Shown here one piece after another: positions 60,608 through 64,000 of a DNA stretch of 64,000 nucleotides. How positions within the stretch are numbered: position 1 is the first letter of the stretch; each line of letters opens with the position of its first letter. Made by a program: the position numbers and the translations under genes. This DNA is from Planctomycetaceae bacterium (lineage in GTDB: Bacteria; Planctomycetota; Phycisphaerae; Phycisphaerales; SM1A02): the NCBI GenBank assembly GCA_947490615.1, contig CANLHK010000002.1, positions 1 to 64,000 on the forward strand, given 5' to 3'. A model generated the notes under the pieces. That model saw only the letters and a program-made list of their open reading frames with translations. It was not told where the DNA came from and searched no databases.

Positions 60608-63562
60608 TCAGAGCGGTTGGAACGGATCGTTCACACCGAGCTGGATGAAGTCATGCGAGATGACATGTCCTTGGGTCGCGCCGAGGCCAACCGTCCAGAT
60701 ACGAACTTCGATCTTGCCCGAGGATGGGTTGAGGTACTTGGTGTAGCCGCCGCCGCTTGGGATCGAGAATCCATCTGGAACTGCTGGGTAGAGCAGCGTC
60801 AGGAACCGTGCGCCAAAGTACTCCCAGCGATTGGTTTCAAAGTTGTGGATGAACGCATTGAGCATCACGAAGTTGCGCGACGAGCGCGACACATAGCGCA
60901 GGCTGATGTCGCTGATCTGCGTGTTTGGATCCTGGACTGGTGGCGTCAAGGTCGCCAACAGATCGGTGATCGCGCCGGTACCGAGGTAGGTCAGACCTTC
61001 GACGGTAGTGCCAGCGCGTCCACGGACCGTGTCGATGCGCAGAGCCGCCAAATCGACGGCGCGGATGAGGAACGAGTTCCACGGATCACCCGAGGGCTGC
61101 GTGCCACGAATGACGCGGATCTCAGTGCCGTTGCCATCCCAGCCCGTGCTGGTGAAGACGCCGACGCCTGCGTCACGCAAGCGGGGGAAGCCACCGATGG
61201 GCTTGAAGATGCCGTCGCAGTCGGGGTCGCCCAGCGGGCAGCAGTCCGCGAGCGAGACGCCGCAGAGCTCTTGTGAGAGGCCGAGATCGCACTGCGCTTC
61301 CGACTGTCCGCTCATCACTCCGCGGATTCCCGCAGGTGGGAGCGGGGTGCCGAACACTTGCTTGGCGAATGCTTGAAGGTTGGCTGTGGCGCCAGCGATG
61401 ATCGGCGACGCCGAGCTCGTTCCGCTGAACGAGCCCGAGTAGGTGCGAAGCTGGTTCAGCTGCGACGGATCGCTGTCGTTGCCAGGGATGCCGTTCTCGC
61501 CGAGGAAGAGATCGCCGTAGCCTGTGGTGGCGACATTTTCGCCCCACGCCTGAATGTGAACCTGCGCGAGGACTGGATCTTCACCCGAGTAGCAGGAGAA
61601 GGGCGCGCGAATGTAGCGGCCACCGCAGGCGTTGTAACCCGGGCATAAGATCTGACCACCATTGGCGACCGTCATCTTCTTACCCGAGTGGCCTGCGCCA
61701 ACGATGATCACACCCGAGTCTGCTTCGCCTGCCTGTGGCTGAATCGGGCAATCCGAGTTTCCAGCGGAGCAGCAGGTGGTGATGCCGATGTCGGATCCGA
61801 GCGCAATGAGCGTGTAGTACTGAGGAATCGCCGGCAGCGGACGGTCTGGCGGCGAGCCCCACGAGTGGTTCACCACATCGCCTGCGCGGAACGCTTGGAG
61901 GCAGCTCACGATCGCGTTCTGCGCGCGGCTTCCCTCTTCGATCGAGACGATCGGGAAGAAGTAACCCTGCGCGTTGTAGGCGATGCCCGTGACGCCGAAG
62001 CCGTTGTTACCCGAGACGATTTCGCCAAGGGTTGCGGTGCCGTGTTGCGGAGCGTTGTTGGCGCCTTCGATCAGCAGGATCGTCTGGCCTGGCTCCTGAA
62101 TGACCTTGGGCTGCAAGAGCAGATTGCCCGCGGCATCCTTGGTGAACTCTTCGTGGTTCACGAACGCGGAGAACTCGATGACGGCCACGCGGATGGTGTC
62201 GCCGCGGAAGAGCGGTGCAACACCGTTTTGATAGGCGACCGAGACTTCGGTCTGAAGCGCCTCGAAGCCAGCGAGGTCAAGACCTTCGCCGCCAAAGAAG
62301 GGGCTGCCGCCGAAGCCACCTGGATTGAGAGGGTTCACGCGGTTCCGCTGCAGATAGAGCTGCTGTCCAGCCACCGCAAAGGGATTTGGAGTGATGCCGT
62401 TGCCTGGAAGCACAGGCTCCGAGAAGGGCAGGTAGTCTGGGGTCGGACCGGGGTCGGGGTTCGCGGCGCAGCTGGTCGCGAGGTTGGGGCTGAACGCGAG
62501 GTTCACGCACTCCTGATCCCACTCTTCATTGCAGCAGAAGGGATCGAAGGTGCAGACCGCGAAGCAGCAGGCGGGCTTGTTGCAGCCACGGCCAGAATGC
62601 GGATCGAGGCAGCCAGCTTGGATGCCCGACACAAAGTCCTCAAAGATCGGGTTGACCGCGGGTGGATTGTTCGGATCGGTGAAGCAGGGGTCGTAGCGCG
62701 CTTGCAGCGGCGGATTCACATCGTCATAGATCGTGCCGTCGCAGAGGATGTTCGCGTAGGCAGCGCAGATGACATCCCAACCGTTTGGAAGTTCACCATC
62801 GTTGCAGTAAGGAATGCGCGTGGCGACAAGGTCGCAGCAGGTGGCGTCCTTGCAGCCGAACTCCGCTGCATCTCCACCTGGATCGGGATTGCAGGCGAAG
62901 CCCGCGGGGTCGGCGCAATTGGGCGAGGGCGCGTTGCAGAAAGCAGGCGCATCGGGTCCGCAACCTTGGTGAAGGATTGCAACGCGCTCGATGTCAGCGA
63001 ACTCGATTTCGGGAAGCGCGTTGATTGCCAGCGCGACGCTCGAGAGGCGAGCCGTCTCGACGCCTTCAATGATCATCATGCCCGCGAGGTCAGGTTGCGC
63101 ATGGCCTGAGTGCACGCGAGCGCGCTCCTCAAGAGTCGCGAGCTCGCCTGGCGTCTTGTTGATCCACTGTCGAACCGTGAGCTTCTGATCCGCGAGGATC
63201 TGGTTGAAGCCCGCGATGCTCGCGCCCGTCATGCTGTAGGGAGCAGGCGAGTCGGTCATCGCTGCGCGCGCACCAACAGCATCGTTGAACTTCAGGATGA
63301 TGTTGCCAGTGAACCAAGGCTCACCAGTCGTGGGGTCGTAGGGAAGAATGAAGGCTTCGTCGGCGGGCTTGCGCACCAAGCGGCGCGACAGGAGCGCGCC
63401 TTGATTGGACGAGCTGCCGCTCCCGACTCCCACCGATGGGGCAGTCGACAAAGTGGCCACAGGAAGGGCCGCATCAGCGAACGCGTTCTCCTTGCTCTCG
63501 AGGACAAATCCGATGCAGGTGATGGCGCTGAGAACTGCTGCGACGAGGGCACGCGACTTCAT
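60608..63562 (-). CDS. Secreted S8 (subtilisin-like) protease with Cys-rich insert
   Basis: 984 residues. A signal peptide (about 1-30) is followed by a propeptide-like region (about 75-200), then a Cys-rich region (about 200-365) whose second half has CC..VC..D..CC....WDQ.C as in the LTD-like protein. The subtilase domain (about 455-740) has His H507 (PQHGTAT), Asn in VVNHSWGS and Ser S716 (GTSSASP). The usual Asp is Glu (E463 in VAVIEFSAF). A C-terminal beta-rich domain (about 790-984) follows. GGAG lies 9 nt before the ATG. There is no dockerin tail. Confidence 0.87.
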   Translation of the reverse strand: MKSRALVAAVLSAITCIGFVLESKENAFADAALPVATLSTAPSVGVGSGSSSNQGALLSRRLVRKPADEAFILPYDPTTGEPWFTGNIILKFNDAVGARAAMTDSPAPYSMTGASIAGFNQILADQKLTVRQWINKTPGELATLEERARVHSGHAQPDLAGMMIIEGVETARLSSVALAINALPEIEFADIERVAILHQGCGPDAPAFCNAPSPNCADPAGFACNPDPGGDAAEFGCKDATCCDLVATRIPYCNDGELPNGWDVICAAYANILCDGTIYDDVNPPLQARYDPCFTDPNNPPAVNPIFEDFVSGIQAGCLDPHSGRGCNKPACCFAVCTFDPFCCNEEWDQECVNLAFSPNLATSCAANPDPGPTPDYLPFSEPVLPGNGITPNPFAVAGQQLYLQRNRVNPLNPGGFGGSPFFGGEGLDLAGFEALQTEVSVAYQNGVAPLFRGDTIRVAVIEFSAFVNHEEFTKDAAGNLLLQPKVIQEPGQTILLIEGANNAPQHGTATLGEIVSGNNGFGVTGIAYNAQGYFFPIVSIEEGSRAQNAIVSCLQAFRAGDVVNHSWGSPPDRPLPAIPQYYTLIALGSDIGITTCCSAGNSDCPIQPQAGEADSGVIIVGAGHSGKKMTVANGGQILCPGYNACGGRYIRAPFSCYSGEDPVLAQVHIQAWGENVATTGYGDLFLGENGIPGNDSDPSQLNQLRTYSGSFSGTSSASPIIAGATANLQAFAKQVFGTPLPPAGIRGVMSGQSEAQCDLGLSQELCGVSLADCCPLGDPDCDGIFKPIGGFPRLRDAGVGVFTSTGWDGNGTEIRVIRGTQPSGDPWNSFLIRAVDLAALRIDTVRGRAGTTVEGLTYLGTGAITDLLATLTPPVQDPNTQISDISLRYVSRSSRNFVMLNAFIHNFETNRWEYFGARFLTLLYPAVPDGFSIPSGGGYTKYLNPSSGKIEVRIWTVGLGATQGHVISHDFIQLGVNDPFQPL

Positions 63563-64000
63563 GTGTCAGGACTCCAAGATTGCTGACTCAGCACTTGCTG
63601 AGCGGCGTTGCAGGCGAGGGACGCGGCCCGAGATAGGGCTTCGTCCCGCAGGTCGTGTTCAGGATTTCGATGAGCTGAAAAGTACTGCTGTCATGTTCTG
63701 AGATGCATCACGCGATCTTTCGCGCGATGCCTCATGCGATGCCCCACATTCGGGCTCGGCATGCCGAGTCCGAGTATGAGTGCCGCTGTCCGAGCGAAGC
63801 ACAATCCACGACGCGGCCGCATCGCAGGTGGATCCGTTGGAATATACGCGAACTCTTGCGAGGGATGCGGTCACGGGTCGAGGTTGGAAGAAAAACTCGG
63901 ACCTCAGCGGCAGCCTTGCACGGCGAGCCAACAGGTGTCCAAACCGAGCCCTGTGCCTCCGCGTTCGGGCAGCGCGAGTGGAGGGATCAGGCGAGTTGGC
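63563..64000. other. 438-nt upstream region of the protease gene, no supported gene
   Basis: The open frames here are short and of shadow-like composition. The region probably holds the promoter and leader of the protease gene, but I cannot point to a confident hexamer pair. The right edge may contain the start of a feature cut by the window. Confidence 0.45.

Noticed and set aside
61688-63109. 473-residue plus-strand frame opposite the S8 protease
   Set aside because: Shadow frame with no start signal or motif.
63659-63931. 90-residue minus-strand frame upstream of the protease
   Set aside because: Ser/Arg-rich, no start signal, no family resemblance.
63563-64000. Search for tmRNA, SRP RNA, RNase P RNA or riboswitch at the right edge
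   Set aside because: None of the conserved core motifs of these RNAs could be found.

Overview
The window looks like a chromosomal segment of a planctomycete, most likely a Phycisphaerae relative. This rests on: (i) two secreted multidomain proteins with Cys-rich modules (CC..VC..D..CC....WD..C) and dockerin-like C-terminal repeats with the N-A-W-G signature, a style common in that class; (ii) a fused SecDF with a large coiled-coil insert; (iii) a Minf_1886-family protein and a DUF3553 protein; (iv) high GC and frequent GTG starts. KdtA, Mla components, Pal and OmpA lipoproteins indicate a Gram-negative envelope with an outer membrane. MurE (DNPR motif), MurF, MraY, a class B PBP and RodA indicate meso-diaminopimelate peptidoglycan. 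I see no insertion sequence, phage, integrase or CRISPR array, so this reads as core genome. The lineage is inferred; no search was possible.

Layout. 83-8.0 kb (minus): a CAU tRNA overlapping the end of an operon made of an M14 carboxypeptidase-like pseudoenzyme, an M14 carboxypeptidase and an HI0933-type flavoprotein; then an FtsX-type ABC exporter-like operon with a DUF3299 protein. 7.9-11.3 kb: a lipoprotein, a small coiled-coil protein, a DUF3553 protein and a YmdB-like phosphodiesterase. 11.3-20.9 kb: a fused hydantoinase/oxoprolinase, divergent to a TlpA-like lipoprotein, KdtA, PolX and an O-acyltransferase. 20.8-27 kb: RecG divergent from XseA-XseB, then a prepilin peptidase and a Pal-like lipoprotein. 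27-33.3 kb: MlaD-MlaF, divergent from a tightly coupled NUDIX / M50 protease / rhomboid / Tgt set. 33.4-39.9 kb: YajC, SecDF, a LysM protein and NAD-isocitrate dehydrogenase. 39.9-47.4 kb (minus): a small protein, a degenerate transglutaminase-like protein, MlaE, a giant LTD-like repeat protein, an OmpA lipoprotein and Minf_1886. 47.5-57.5 kb (plus): an AI-2E family permease, then the cell-wall run MurE-MurF-MraY-PBP-RodA-RsmG. 57.5-63.6 kb (minus): a VCBS/ASPIC protein, a GbsR-type regulator with an unknown partner, and an S8-like protease.

How the genes work together. The dominant theme is the envelope: peptidoglycan precursor synthesis and polymerisation, protein export (YajC/SecDF), phospholipid transport (MlaD/E/F split over two loci), LPS inner core (KdtA), OM anchoring (Pal, OmpA) and membrane proteolysis (M50 and rhomboid). 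Many genes overlap by 4 nt (ATGA or GTGA), which suggests translational coupling.

Two kinds of gene start recur. Many first genes of transcription units have a TANNNT hexamer only 6-10 nt before the start codon and no Shine-Dalgarno, as expected of leaderless or very short-leader mRNAs. Most secreted and envelope genes instead have a clear Shine-Dalgarno. No wholly new multi-gene system is evident. The most interesting leads are this start architecture, the tRNA/CDS overlap, the active/inactive M14 pair, the shared tail of two adjacent intramembrane proteases, and the hairpin-rich leaders of yajC and secDF.
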